Assembly (NCBI GenBank): GCA_013368315.1
Contig: JAACJM010000220.1
Span: 1-64,000 of the forward strand
Direction of reading: 5' to 3'
From: Tetrapyrgos nigripes
Taxonomy: Eukaryota > Basidiomycota > Agaricomycetes > Agaricales > Campanellaceae
Length of the DNA: 64,000 bases
Shown: one piece after another, positions 44,381 to 56,200 of the stretch
Numbering within the stretch: position 1 is the first letter of the stretch
Layout of the letters: each line of letters begins with the position of its first letter
Translations under genes and position numbers: made by a program
The notes under the pieces: generated by a model
Seen by the model: only the letters and a program-made list of their open reading frames with translations
Database searches by the model: none
Told to the model about the DNA's origin: nothing

Positions 44381-44946
44381 TACTGGTACAGTGCACCTGT
44401 CTCTGTAATCATATGGGTTGATTCTGAGCTTTGTACGTTACTGGTACAGGTACAGGTATGGGGGTACAGCAGTATTTTATGGGATACTGGGTCTTCTAGG
44501 TACAAAATGTTGAGAGACAGTCATTTTTTAATGTGTATTCGTATAAATTTGGTCATTCAAGAATTTATAAATCCAACATAACTTGTACATTGCTCATCTA
44601 AGTGGTTTTTGTGGTGAGATACTGTAGTTGGGATATGGTCGAATGCCCCATAGTGTCCTTATTGTGCGGATTTCACTCAAACATAATATCCAGGTACAAA
44701 ATCAGAAGGATATAATCATTATTACAAATTTTTAGACTACAAAGAACACATCAAAGGTGAGGAGTTCAGCAGAATATCATAGCTGAGGTCTGGCCGACCC
44801 ATACACTGTACAAACCTGTAAGACGGGCATAAAGGATATTGTACAAACCCGTATTTTTCTTCCCAAAATGTCCCATACGATACAGGGTCATATTTCTATA
44901 TGGTACCCGTATAACCATATGGATACTGGGACAGTGCGTAGCCCTA
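44381..44946. mobile_element. hAT-like MITE, older copy with damaged left end
   Basis: An 8-bp direct repeat, GTTCACTG, flanks it (44,373-44,380 and 44,947-44,954). The right end reads GTAGCCCTA, the hAT-like terminal sequence. The left end lacks the matching TAGGGCT, so about 20 bp seem lost. The interior is rich in GTAC/GTATCC words and shares GGCCGACCCATAC and GTACAAAC blocks with the MITE at 46,151. No transposase. Confidence 0.75.
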
Positions 44947-44954
44947 GTTCACTG

Positions 44955-46142
44955 CCAGCATGCGTCTCCACATACTTACTTTCTTTGTTCTAGTACCTCT
45001 TGTATCAACCAACTTTGGCTTTAAAGGGTCTATCTCTAACAGAGTCTCTTCCAGAACCAGCATACCTATGCCTGCTCCCAATGAGCCAGGCTATACACCA
45101 TAAGCCAAGGCCCAATATGCAGCCCACTTGACGGACTATCGATGGCTCAGCTTTTATTTTCTACCCCTACATTCAGGATACCTAAAATTTTTTGGCACAT
45201 AGTGTTCTCTCATAACTGCCAGAAGTCTGTAACACTTCCTGTTTCATACCACGTATTGAAAAATCCAGGTGATTCCTCGTTTTACAGTGACAGGTTTTTT
45301 GGTGCCCACTCCTATTCCTATTTTCTCTCCTTACTGTTGTCCCTACTAAATGATTTTTTTACTCACCTAGGTCCCTGAAAAGAGCTACATCACTCACTTA
45401 CTCTCCCATCTTTCAATTCCCCCAGAAATGGACATATACATGTGTGGAGGCATAAGATCATAACCTAAACCACTCCTCAATTTACTTCAAGTCTGGCAAA
45501 TGTGCAACGTGGTTTTCCACCATCAACCTGAAGTAACAGTGATCCCAAGTCCAATGCAGTGGAGAAATTGCAAAGCTACTCAAAGAGGTGTGTACTTCTA
45601 AAGTGAGTTATTCACATATTCAGGATGAATACATAGGTTCAAGGAAACAAAAACCATGTATGATATTCTTTTGTTTGAAGAGGGATTATTACTACAGGAA
45701 GGACAGATCCTGCGGCCTCATACTTGCCATGTGCAGCGTTGGCCCACATCACTTTCATAGACAGAGAGAGGTCGGAAAAAAGGTTGTGAACATGAAAGCA
45801 TAGGGTATGATAGAGACAGGATAATTGGAATACTGAGAGCATACTCACTGTTGTTGCTGTTGTTACAGCTGCTGTCATCATCGCTGTGATAGTGGTGGTA
45901 CCTGGACAAGCTTGTGTCTGATGTCTGGCCCTAACAAATAACAAATAGCCAATGTGTGTGAGACCAAACGTGACCTGACATGTCTTTTGTCACAATTGAC
46001 TCTTAACCGCAACCACCCACCACCATCAAATCACCTTTGCCTCCATCATCATTGCCACCATCTTCATCCTTACTCTCTCTCTTGTCCATGCTGTCTTGAA
46101 CCTCTTCCTCTCTCTCCTCTCAGTGCTATCTCTGGTCATTGG
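44955..46142. other. Stretch between the two MITEs
   Basis: No convincing gene. 46,030-46,150 has a hydrophobic frame (SIIIATIFILTLSLVHAVLN...) that is interrupted by the MITE insertion and resumes at 46,827, so an unidentified gene may have been disrupted. Other open frames here lack family features. Confidence 0.4.
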
Positions 46143-46150
46143 TGTGCCAC

Positions 46151-46818
46151 TAGGGCTCCACACCGTCCAGTAATACTGGTACGCCCGTATTTTTTACTGG
46201 TCCAGTACTGGTACGGTGTACCCGTCCCCGTATTCGTACGGGTTCATCTGGAAGCTTTACGATACAGGACGGGTACTGATACGGCAGTATTACGGGTTAA
46301 TACGGGTATACAGGTCTTTTTGCCAGGAAATGGCCAGGAATCTGATTTGAAATAGACTTATTGGGACTTATTGAGAGGAATTAATGCGAGAAACAATTTG
46401 ATGTAGTGCACCGCTCAACGTTAACAGTGCGTTCGAGATGACTTTGAGGCACAAAGCATTTCGGCAATACTTCGGCAGGTCTCTACGCACCTTTTTTGGT
46501 AAGTACATTTTCCCTTGATGTGATCAAGCATCAATTTTCCCAAGATTTTCCACCACAAACTGCTCAGTATTTGACGATATTTAATTTACAGAGGTAGCAT
46601 ATGGCATAAACACAGAGAAAAGCCTTCGCCGATGCATGGCCGACCCATATACCGTACAAACCCGTACGACGGCCGTAAAAAATACGGTCCAATACGGGTT
46701 TACCCGTCCAGTACCCGTACCCGTATTGGACCCTGCAGCAGCCTTGTACAGTACGGGACCGTATCCGTCATACGGTACCAGTACAAACCGTACAGTACTG
46801 GTACGGCGCGGAGCCCTA
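46151..46818. mobile_element. hAT-like MITE with intact ends and 8-bp target duplication
   Basis: Terminal inverted repeats TAGGGCTCCACACCGT (left) and its near complement ending GCGCGGAGCCCTA (right). The 8-bp target duplication TGTGCCAC is perfect (46,143-46,150 and 46,819-46,826). The element is 668 bp, its subterminal regions are dense in palindromic GTAC and CCGTA words, and it carries no transposase gene. It is related to 44,381-44,946. TAGGG ends and an 8-bp duplication are typical of the hAT superfamily. Confidence 0.9.
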
Positions 46819-47329
46819 TGTGCCACCATTTCCAACACCTGACACAGTGATTACTACAGAAGCCTTCTCGTGTACGTTGTTGCCTTTCTCCTCACCCTGG
46901 TGATGTTCCGACTTATTTGGATGGTTGATGATTAGGCTTTCGTCAGTACCTTGCAATGCTTGGTGGCAAATTCACTGTAGAATGTCTTTCTCTGTTCGGC
47001 AATCTCATTTCCCTAAATGCAGCATTCTCGTGTCAAGGTTAATCCATTCATCTCTCCAGTGAAGTGTTGTTCTTTCCAGGGCCTGTATCCTTATGTACAG
47101 GATTCCTAATGCTAGATGGCACCAAATGTGTAACTTGTACAAAATTATGGCTGAGGTTTGTCTTCCTTTATTTCATCGGCTACCTTCTTCTCTAACTACA
47201 CTACAAGGTTAGTTTGTCAGTGAGTGTGTCTATTAAACCAGTTGCACCAGTCGGAAAAGACTCCCATGTTTGACAAGTCACCTAGACTGAAACAGTGCGT
47301 CGCCCTTTCTCCTTTTCTTCACCCCCCGA

Positions 47330-48180
47330 CTTCAAGTTGAGGCTGGAACTAAGTCCCCTAAGTTCTGTTCTTTGTGATTTTTTTTGCATCTTACACATGG
47401 ACTGGACTTGGACTGGACTCTTGAGTTCTGACTTGATAGGTTTCTTAAGTCGGACTTGAGCCAGATGGACTATTACAAGTATCACTTTCTTACTTTTTTC
47501 TTCATATCTTAAGCCATCTTAAGACAGCTACCATCTTGACTTTTTTTCACATCTTACCTTTTCATATCTTAAGCCATCTTAAGATGGTTCTCATCTTCTG
47601 TCTTCCATTTTTCATATCTTAAGCAGTCTTTAGACAGCTACCTTTTTCAGATCTTAGCTGTCTTAAGATGGCTATCATCTTCACTTTGTTCATATCTCAA
47701 GTTGTCTTACCATTTTTGATATCTTAAACCATGTTAAGGTGGCTACCAGCATCAGGAAATGGCCCGATTTCATTGAAGGGTTACCGTGGGTTTTTTGGTT
47801 GCCGACAGGACTCCTCGACTTTTGGCACCTCTGTATCTTTCGTTCCTTGGCACTTTTAGGGTAGATTTGTACGTTAGGATAATGAAATACAAAGATATTG
47901 TTGAACTAGAGCGAATACATACAAAATTTTGTCGAAAGGACTTCTATAATGTTCCTCAAAATATTAGGTTGTGGGAATGTTGTAGGGCTGTGAAGTTTCG
48001 GGGTTGTATCGGTTGTACAACCGCCTACAACCATGCGCAACCTTTTTGGACAGTTTCCTGATGAGGTAGTGTGCAATGTATTCTATTCTATAGTGTATAT
48101 TACCTGTAAATACAGGACTTGAGACAGACTTGAGCTGTCTTAAGTCCCAATGGCAAAAGTTGTCAATATCTTAAGAAAAG
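47330..48180. repeat. TTAAG-rich repeat block, possibly a decayed element
   Basis: 47,500-47,760 holds four to five imperfect copies, about 60-65 bp each, of CATATCTTAAGCCATCTTAAGA-type sequence, each internally palindromic. GACTTGAG/CTTAAGTC words recur near 47,410-47,465 and again at 48,115-48,150, so the block may have related inverted ends. The 47,790-48,060 interior holds the possible LINE fragment listed next. Confidence 0.6.
47786..48061 (+). pseudogene. Possible fragment of a non-LTR retrotransposon reverse transcriptase C-terminus
   Basis: A 91-residue frame contains DIVELERIHTKFCRKDFYNV, which resembles the (I/L)E(K/R)(V/I)H.KFC+..L.V segment after the reverse transcriptase in LINE-type elements. 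No upstream reverse transcriptase motifs are present. The call rests on this one segment. Confidence 0.3.
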
Positions 48181-48206
48181 CTAATATAGTTACGGATTTT
48201 GCATAG

Positions 48207-49500
48207 GCTCTTCGCTATTTCACGAACTATCCCTTTGATCGGCTCATTCACAAAATCACTGTGCTGGTTGTTGTTCTATGTGACACGTTAGTAGCAGTCG
48301 CTACTTGTGCTAATGCGTATATCGTGAGTTTTTGCGTCAGATTCCAGTTCGATGCTTTCACTCAAGGCGAACTTCGTATCTGTAATTCACAGTTCTTTCT
48401 CAAAGTGAGTCAATGCTGATCTGAATGGCTTCACTGAATGTTCTCAATCGGCAAACGTTCTATTGATGTACTTTCAGGCAACACGTCACTTCTGTTACCA
48501 TTAGGGCACAATTGGTACGCTTTGCGCAAAGGAATTTTGAATTTCGAGCTTATTGATCGACCCCAGGCCAATGCCTTTGTTTGTTGGTTCGTCCGGCGTA
48601 TCCAACTTTGTCTGTCAGACGTTCGTATTGAACAGATATCATAATCTGTGCGTCTACTGTGAGTTTGTTCGGTGAAATACTCTTCTAATTGGCTTGTTTT
48701 CAATGCTCGAAGAAGCTTTGTCGTTTGGGTCATTGCCTTCACTAATTTCGTTAATGTGAGTGTAGAGCCAAGTGTACAAGTCGTCGCGTTAGAGCTGACA
48801 TCAATTACGCTGCAATGGTTAGTTCGGAGTCACTGTCTTCTTTACAGTCAGCCTCGTCACCACCTATGATACCTATAGTACAAAGTTCCTCGATGCCATG
48901 TAAGTGTTCTCAGTCGCATCAACGCTATTTATTTTTTGTCTTGTTGGTATATCAGTATACTTGTTTATTTCTAACATCAAATCCAGAGTCACTACCCGGA
49001 TGATATTGTCTGTGGTGGCGGATATGTCCATTGCAATCGCGCTGGTTATACATTACCTGCAAGCTGGTCAAGGTATTGAGTACAGGCCATCGAAAAGGTC
49101 AGTATCTACTTTATCGCCCTTCAAATCATCTCTCAAACCTATGTATAGGCTCATTTCCCGCCTCTGTGCCCTTGCACTCAGAACAAGCTCTTTCACGGCT
49201 TTGACGTCCATTACAATGCTGATCATTTGGGCAACTAACAGAACTAATTTTGGTAATTATCTTGTGCTAACCTCTGAGTATGATTTCTCTTACCGATTTT
49301 CTTGATTTCTAGTCTACATAATATTCGCTTATTGCCCAGGTCCCAGCTTTGTGTCCTGTGGGGCCTTTTCTTGAAATGCAGCAAGGTTTCATCAAGGTTC
49401 CACCATCCAATTCCAGGGCATTTCTAGATGCAGTAGTACTCACTATGAAGAAATTGTCCTGCCTGAGTACATATCTTTCCTGAAGCCGCAAACCGAGATG
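48207..49500 (+). pseudogene. DUF6534-type membrane protein pseudogene
   Basis: The family consists of 7-TM proteins of unknown function common in agaricomycetes. Present in order: ALRYFTNYPFDRLIHKITVL (48,207), a degraded CQTFVLNRYHNL segment (48,600-48,660), TRMILSVVADMSIAIALVIHYLQ (about 48,990-49,070), then after an intron RLISRLCALALRTSSFTALTSITMLI and VYIIFAYCPG near 49,314. The N-terminal exon is missing, where repeat DNA abuts at 48,180. There are stops near 48,646 and 48,860, and the last exon is frame-shifted. Confidence 0.65.
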
Positions 49501-49669
49501 AGAGTTGGAAGCGAACACATGGCCATTACGCCCACGCGTGTTCTTGGCCTCGCCGACGCGTCAGGTGTACCAGGGTTGCCTATTCTACTTGCGAGCATCC
49601 CAAAACCGAACATATTACGACATAGAACACCGAGTCACGATACAGCTAGATACCTCCTCCAAACCAATA

Positions 49670-50556
49670 TCACAGAGGCAACCACGTCCCTAAACCCAGC
49701 CCAGCCACGACCGTGACAACCCCAGCAGCACTCCTTAGCACCCGCCAAGATGCGAACCCTCCAGATGTCAATGTCATCCCAAAGACCCTCAGGCTCATAT
49801 CGCCACTGCCATCCCCATTCATCACCGCTGTTAAAGTCGTAAACGGCACCTCCGTACCCTGCACCGTACGCGTCGTCAACATCTCCACCTTCCCAGATAC
49901 CTCTCCAGCAATAAAGACACATGTAGCGTTTCCATCTCCATCAAACACGCAGTTTTCTTCGCTGATTTGGCCAGCGAGCGCTCCGGCGTTGTCGGGTATA
50001 GGACCTAGGGTGGCGTGGAATCCGTTTGCGGATTCGACGACAGTGGCTGGAGATGAAATGGTCAACTTTAAGGTCAGAAAGAAAGACACTCTATCACTAC
50101 TCACCACTAACAGTAATAGTCGAAGGAATCCCAGTCAACTCATCCGCACCACTAATTATCGGAACAAACACTTTTGTAAAAACCATTTCCTCCAAATACG
50201 TCGTTTCTGATCCATCTTTTGCAGTTTCGATAGGGCTAAACGTGACGGACCCAGCGCCGCCTTTGTCAATATTGGGGTCCAAGCTCGTAGGCGATGCTTG
50301 TTGTCCACTTGTAAGGACAGTGTAAAGTGTAGCGGTTTGTGTAGTTTGGGCGTTAGAAATGGTGGTATCTGTGTGTCACGGTGCGTGTGTATGGGTACGG
50401 CGAGTGATATTGTTACAAGGCGAGTTTGAAAAAAAGGCGACGTGGTTAGCACGCAGTTCGTCACCTCACGAAGTTTAACGAGAGACGCCCATACGCACAG
50501 TGAGTAACGACAGCGAGAAAAGTGATAGTGATGGTCTTGCGGATAGATGGCAGCAT
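49670..50556 (-). CDS. Small secreted protein, probably GPI-anchored
   Basis: Starts at 50556 with MLPSIRKTITITFLAVVTH, a plausible signal peptide. Exon 1 is 50,499-50,556. Exon 2 starts at 50,368 with TTISNAQTTQTATLY and runs to about 50,112. A 59-nt intron (donor GTGAGT) precedes the last exon, which has TVVESANGFHATLGPIP, CVFDGDGNATCVF and one N-glycosylation site (NAT). The C-terminus SAAGVVTVVAGLGLGTWLPL is a hydrophobic GPI-signal-like tail. About 230 residues, two Cys. This architecture is common among agaricomycete cell-surface proteins; no enzymatic domain is recognised. Confidence 0.7.
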
Positions 50557-51088
50557 TGCTTGTGACGAGGACGTCGCCTCTGAGGAATAAGAGGAGAGAA
50601 GAAAAATGCCGGCCGCCCACACTGTTGGAAATCGAAATATATGATCGAGAACGAATGCTTCGGTCCAAAAGGTGGGTTTAGGGGTCTAGATATGCTGGTA
50701 GTGATTGTAACTGAGGAAAGATGAATATACAGCTTGCAGCTAAATCCAGTGTACGAGCATTTCAATACAGACAATCAGGGGTTCAGTAATAGAAAATGAC
50801 TCGGACATGTCAACTAGACGGGATTGTTGACGTGAAGATACGCGCAGATCGGTGCATATTGGGAACCGCATTCGAAGAGGTGGTCAAAGGGTGGTCAAAG
50901 AATTCAGTCGATCTTATCTTCAAGGGCTGAATCATTGTCTAGATGGTCTATCATTGAGATACTAATGAGCGTATTAATGTACATGAAGCAGGAACATCAC
51001 CGGCGAAGGCACCCATGCTATGATAACCTATCATTCACAACCTAGCCCTCGCCCCCACATCCTGAAGCTCATGACGTGGATGACCTAG

Positions 51089-51952
51089 TCAGTTCCCCGC
51101 AACCAGCTCCTTCATCTTTGCGTTAGAAAACACCTTCTCCGGTTCACTATCCCACTTTCCTTTCGCAGCTTCCAACGCAAACCGACTAAGGTCTCCAACA
51201 GGGATGAGTCTGGAAGACATAAACGTCGACATGACTGGTCTAACGAGACCGAGGATAAAACGCTCTGAAGTGGAACGGGTATTTTTCATGATGTTGGGGT
51301 CGTCAGGGAAGAATCCGCCTGGACGGAGAGCGTAAGATTGGATTTTGGATGAAGGAGGGAGAGAGAGCAGGTATTTCTCTGTACGACCCTAGATAAACAT
51401 AAATAGTGAAAAAGTGGTTATTAAGGATATGTAAGAAGCAAGCAGGTCGAAACACACCTTGACCCGCGCAAACATCCTCGAAGCAGAGTTTTCATCCTGG
51501 TCCGCTCCATTCCCGGAGACATACACAAATCTGAAAGGCTCTTTATTATTCTCCCTGACCTTCCCGACCTCTCCCAAAGCTTCAACCATTTTGACGACAT
51601 AGTCATAGGTGACAACCGTATACTCCTGTTCGGTCTTGCCTACGGAGGTAGAGCCCAATGCCCATATACACGCGTCATGGGAAGCGAGTTTGGCGGGAAG
51701 GTCCTCGGGGTACTTGGAAAAGTCGTTTACGATGAGCGTTGTGGTCTTGTTGTTTTCAGGAATGGTAGACGTGAGCCAGTCTGGAAGAGCACGACGAGCA
51801 AGGACGGTGACAGAGGTGACTGCGGGGTCTAGGACGGCATCTTTGAGGATTTGACTGCCAGCTAATCATCAAAATGTCAAACATGAGTTTGAAGAGTCAA
51901 CAAAAGCTTGCTACGTACCAGCACCTGTTGCACCAGTAAGAATAAGTTTCAT
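51089..51952 (-). CDS. NAD(P)-binding Rossmann protein, HTATIP2/NmrA-like
   Basis: Three exons (51919-51952, 51458-51861, 51089-51388) code about 245 residues. The N-terminus MKLILTGATGAAGSQ has the G-x2-G-x2-G dinucleotide-binding motif. Typical family segments are VTVLARRALP, the CIWALGSTSVGKTEQEYTVV region, FVYVSGNGADQDE and RMFARVKGRTEKYL with SYALRPGGFFPD. These are short-chain dehydrogenase/atypical SDR proteins related to human HTATIP2 and to fungal NmrA-like proteins; the substrate is unknown. Introns follow standard GT-AG rules (donors GTACGT and GTGTGT). The stop is at 51,089. It appears intact. Confidence 0.82.
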
Positions 51953-51959
51953 GGAGTTG

Positions 51960-53130
51960 ATTGGCTGAAGATAAGTTGGATGTCAGTAAAGAACTCTGAA
52001 GTGGTCGCAACGGGCAAGAAGATGTATGTGATGTCCGACGGTCATTGGAAATAGGTTATCAGCCGCAGTGACGCGGACGGCAGTCAGGTAAGACGTCGTC
52101 CGAGATCTTGTTCACAATCAATGACAAGGCAAGACAAGACTTCATAAAACGCTTGCATAGTCGAAGGGTTTCTACAAGATAGAAGGGCAGCAAGGAGGCC
52201 TTGGACCATAAGACAGTATTAGACTCAGAGTCACATTGCTCGGTTAGAAGTCCACTAGGCTCTAGCCGTTAGCCGTTTGGCTAGGATGCATTCAAAGTCC
52301 GCCAATCGTACAATCTGGACTCTGGAGCGAGTCTAGATTACCTCCATACCTGCACCATTCCGAAAGCAACGCGTCAAACCGGCCGACACATCAGAAGAAA
52401 CTGGGCTCAGGCTCTGGGAGGTTTCCGGAAGCACGCCTATTATATCCGCTCAGCCGTGAGCGCGTGAGCCCGGGCGTGGGGTCACTGGGGTTCTCGTCCC
52501 CTGGTAAGGAGAAAAGCCGAGTGAGCCCGAAAGTTAGCTTGTTTTCGTCAGCAGATGACCAAGGATCTCTCGAAATTCTCCTCTAGTTTGCGCCTCGAGT
52601 CCAAATGCGTGCTTGTCGGGATCAACTGGTGCTGTAGACTGCTCGCATCCAGAAGATTACCGGGGACAAACAGGCAGAAAAAAGGGGTGCTTGATCTCCA
52701 CAGAGCGAGCAATGACTAAAAGAATGTACATAAGTGTAAGTTGCGTGCCTCGGCGGCCGCTTGCTTAATCCAGGATTTTAGTGTAAGTTGGATCTCTGCC
52801 AGAGTAAAATAGTGTAACCGATCCCAAGAAGATTTCATGAAAGCGAGACCAAAAGAATGTACATAAGTGTTAGTTGTACGCCTCGGCGGCCGCTCGCTTA
52901 ACCCAGGATTTTAGTGTAAGTTGGATCTCTGCCACAGTAAAATAGTGTAAGTAGACCTATCATAGCCAAAAAATGCTCGAAAACAATATGCACACTCACC
53001 TCAATTATACAATAGATTTACTCTGGATCCAGGAATTCTGAAGGACCGGACGTCGGCCGGAAGATCATCAGAATAAATCATGACGGTATGTAAACCAGGG
53101 ACTCAATACAACTGATACAACATCCGAGCC
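51960..53130. other. Intergenic region with a direct repeat
   Basis: Upstream of both the NAD(P)-binding gene (left) and GMC gene 1 (right), so it probably contains two promoters. No coding sequence recognised. It contains the direct repeat listed at 52,718. Confidence 0.6.
52718..52950 (+). repeat. Two-copy direct repeat of about 100 bp with a GCGGCCGC core
   Basis: Copies at 52,718-52,817 and 52,851-52,950 are 133 bp apart. Both contain AAAGAATGTACATAAGTGT, CCTCGGCGGCCGC, TTAA(C/T)CCAGGATTTTAGTG and GTAAAATAGTGTAA. Differences are single bases. It lies about 260 bp before the TATA box of GMC gene 1. Confidence 0.9.
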
Positions 53131-53140
53131 TTATTAGCGG

Positions 53141-53147
53141 TATAAAA
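53141..53147 (+). promoter_or_regulatory. TATA box of GMC gene 1
   Basis: GCGGTATAAAAGGC lies 65-71 bp before the ATG at 53,212. The same GCGGTATAAAAG word is at the equivalent place before GMC gene 2. Confidence 0.7.
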
Positions 53148-53211
53148 GGCTCGAGGATTATTCTGGCAGGGCATTCATTCGCACCCACTGCTAAATACTC
53201 TCGCCTCGGAA

Positions 53212-56200
53212 ATGCCTTTTGCTGCTGTTGACCAAGTTACTGATAAGGCGTTCGACTATGTCATCGTCGGTGCGTGCTTGATCCTGTTTATTCCTTCACT
53301 TATGACTTACTAGGACTCTTTTCAGGAGGAGGAGTAAGTCTCAAGTTGCCTTGCAGGTCAAGACGTTCAAGTATACTGAATCCTAATCCTGAACCAGACC
53401 GCGGGCCTGACACTCGCGACAAGACTTTCAGAAAACCCGAACATCTCCGTCCTCGTACTCGAGGCTGGCACAAATAACAGTGATCACCCCATGATCAGTG
53501 AGTCCATCGAACGGCGTAGACTCAAACAACGTCTCATGATCGCCTCTCATGCTACCATCTCTTATCAATTGCAACTGTTACCGTCGTCCTCGTCATTTTG
53601 TTGCTTTTGAAGCCAAATCTTCTCAGCATGGATTCCATTTTGGTAACCCTGATTTAGACTGGGCGTTCAAGACGGTCAGTTATGGCTTAGATGCTCACCA
53701 GAAAATTCAACTGAGATCGAAAAATAGATTCCTCAAAAACATGGTCTTGACGTTGTCCATACTTGGCCCAGGTCAGTTCTATTTGATCTTATTATCATTT
53801 TGCCGGAACAATGAACCGGTTCTTCAGAGGAAAATTACTAGGAGGCAGTTCATCTACCAACTTTCAGTGTTGGGTTCATCCTCCCAAGCAAGATGTCGAT
53901 AGTGAGTGCATCGACAAGTTCCCTCATCGCTATCATCCTCACTATCTTCTATAGACTGGGAACGCCTCGGAAATCCCGGCTGGAACTGGGAGATGTTTGA
54001 GGAGTATTCGAGTCGAGTGTATACGTACGTCTCTTTCTTTCTCCTTACACTTCGAGAATCGACGATGCATTTCCTTATGTACTGATTCGATCTGGACGAT
54101 CTATTTATGGGCGATAATTAGGGTCACTGAGCCTCGTCTGCCTGAGGGATGGAAGATTTGGGATGTCTCGAAGCCGTACGGGAAAGGTCTGTACTACCAC
54201 TTACTCTGATTTTTGATGACATCCTGGGAAGCTGAAAGGTTGCTGTAGGACCATTGAGTGTCATCCTACCAAATGTCACAGAGACAGACATCAAGTTCAG
54301 AGAGGTACGCCCGTCTTTTTGGGATCTCTAACCACAGCGTTGACCGTTCCTCATTTTCGCTGATTCACCCATTAACATTTAATCTCCTGATCACAGACTC
54401 TCCTCAATTTGGGCATTCCTCAAGCTCCCGCTCCGTACCATGGTAATGTTAGTGGTGACTTTTCCGTTCATATCACCAGCAAAATAATTATACAACCAAC
54501 TTCATCCTTCTTTCCATACAGCCTAAAGGCGCCAACATCACTCTAGGTACCTTCCACGCAACAACGTACCTGCGTTCAAGTTCCGCAACTGTGAGTCTCC
54601 CTAATATCTACGCCTTCCTCTTCTTCCTCCGCTTCCTCCTCCTTACTTACTTGAACCATCATGACTCGGATGTGATAGGCCTACCTCCTCCCAAATATCG
54701 ACCGTCCTAATCTTATCGTTCTATTATCAGCCCTCGGCCATAGACTGATCTTCGACGACGATGATAGTTCCGCTGGTTGGCTAGCCAAAGGCGTCGAATT
54801 TAGTTCTGGAAATGACAAGACTCCTCGGAAGGTGTATGCAAAGAAGGAAGTGGTACTTTGTGCTGGGTAAGTCCATTTTTACTTGAACACAAGAGTGAAT
54901 AATAGATTGAGTATTCGCTACTTATGAATTGCGATACGTTTCAGTGCTCTAAAATCTCCTCAAATCCTCGAACTTTCAGGCATCGGCCGTCCGGACGTGT
55001 TAAAGAAGATCGGAGTGCCCCTCAGGTTCAAATTACCTGGAGTTGGAGAGAATGTTCAGGAACATCAGTTTACGGGTTTGGCATTTGGTGCGTCCGTTCA
55101 AGCTGTATTTATAGATAAAAGGCTAATATTTCTTTTGTTTCTTCATTTTGAAGAATTGAAAGACAATGTTACCGACGAAATGTTCGATGTTCTTAAGGAT
55201 GAAAAAGGATATCTGAGACATGGAGAGCTGCTGTAAGTCCACAAACTGTCATGCATCACTTCATATACTTATTACTGAACCGCGCTTAGAGCGCAAGGAA
55301 AAGGCCTCCACACCATCGGCGTCACCAACCTCGCATACATGCCCTTATCTGCCTTCTCTGGTCTGGGCCGTGCAAAGGAGATCTACGCTAACGAAAAGAA
55401 GAAGATATCAGAGGAGTTAGAAAAGGGATTGTATCCTCCTGGATTGAAAGAGCAATATGACTTGTTGCTAGAGATGTTGAACCCAGAACGGCCGGAGGGA
55501 CATCCTAGTATAGAGATTATTGGGTTCCCGGGGTATCTTTCATTCCCAAAGAGTGAGCTCCCTTGTGTCGTGCTATGTTACTGTATATTATTGTCTGACG
55601 CACTCGAAATAGCCCCTATTCCAGGAAAGAAATATTACACGCTTTGCGCAGCCGTCAACCATAATTTCTCGAGAGGGACTATACACGCTACGTCGAGTGA
55701 TCCTTTCAGCGATCCAGAGATAGATCCGCATTATTTTGAGCATGATATTGGTGCGTTAACGCTGTTGATTGATGTCTCTCTTTTACGAAGATCGGTTCGA
55801 CTCCTTCTGAATCAACGATAGAAACCAAAAACTTCGTCGAGGCAGCCAAGTTTCTAAGGAAGCTCGCGCAAACAGCACCTCTCAGTGACATCCTTCAGGT
55901 AGAACATAACCCAGGTCCGGAAGTTCAAGATCAGAAAGATCTCGAGGGTGGGTCCTCCCCTTTCGACAAATTCTTACATCATGATTGACGCTACACAGAT
56001 TGGGCAAAGAAAGGTTCTATAACGGTGTTCCGTGAGTCTTTCTGTGTCTGTTATCTCTGTAGAAGTGTTGATTTTGATCCTGCCAATGTTACAAGACACC
56101 ATTGGCTCCTGCTCGATGCTTCCTCGCGAGAAAAATGGAGTAGTCGATGCGCATCTAAAGGTGTACGGCACGAAGAACGTAAGGATAGCTGACCTCTCAA

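Noticed and set aside
46632..46850. Several short frames rich in Tyr, Arg and Gly over the MITE right half
   Set aside because: Produced by GTAC/CCGTA repeats of the MITE; open in multiple frames and on both strands.
49713..50210. Plus-strand 165-residue frame
   Set aside because: Antisense to the secreted GPI-like gene, which has a signal peptide, spliceable introns and a C-terminal anchor signal.
52440..52480. GC-rich segment suggestive of a structured RNA
   Set aside because: Only a short GTGAGCGCGTGAGCCCGGGC-like run; no consistent stem or known RNA signature.
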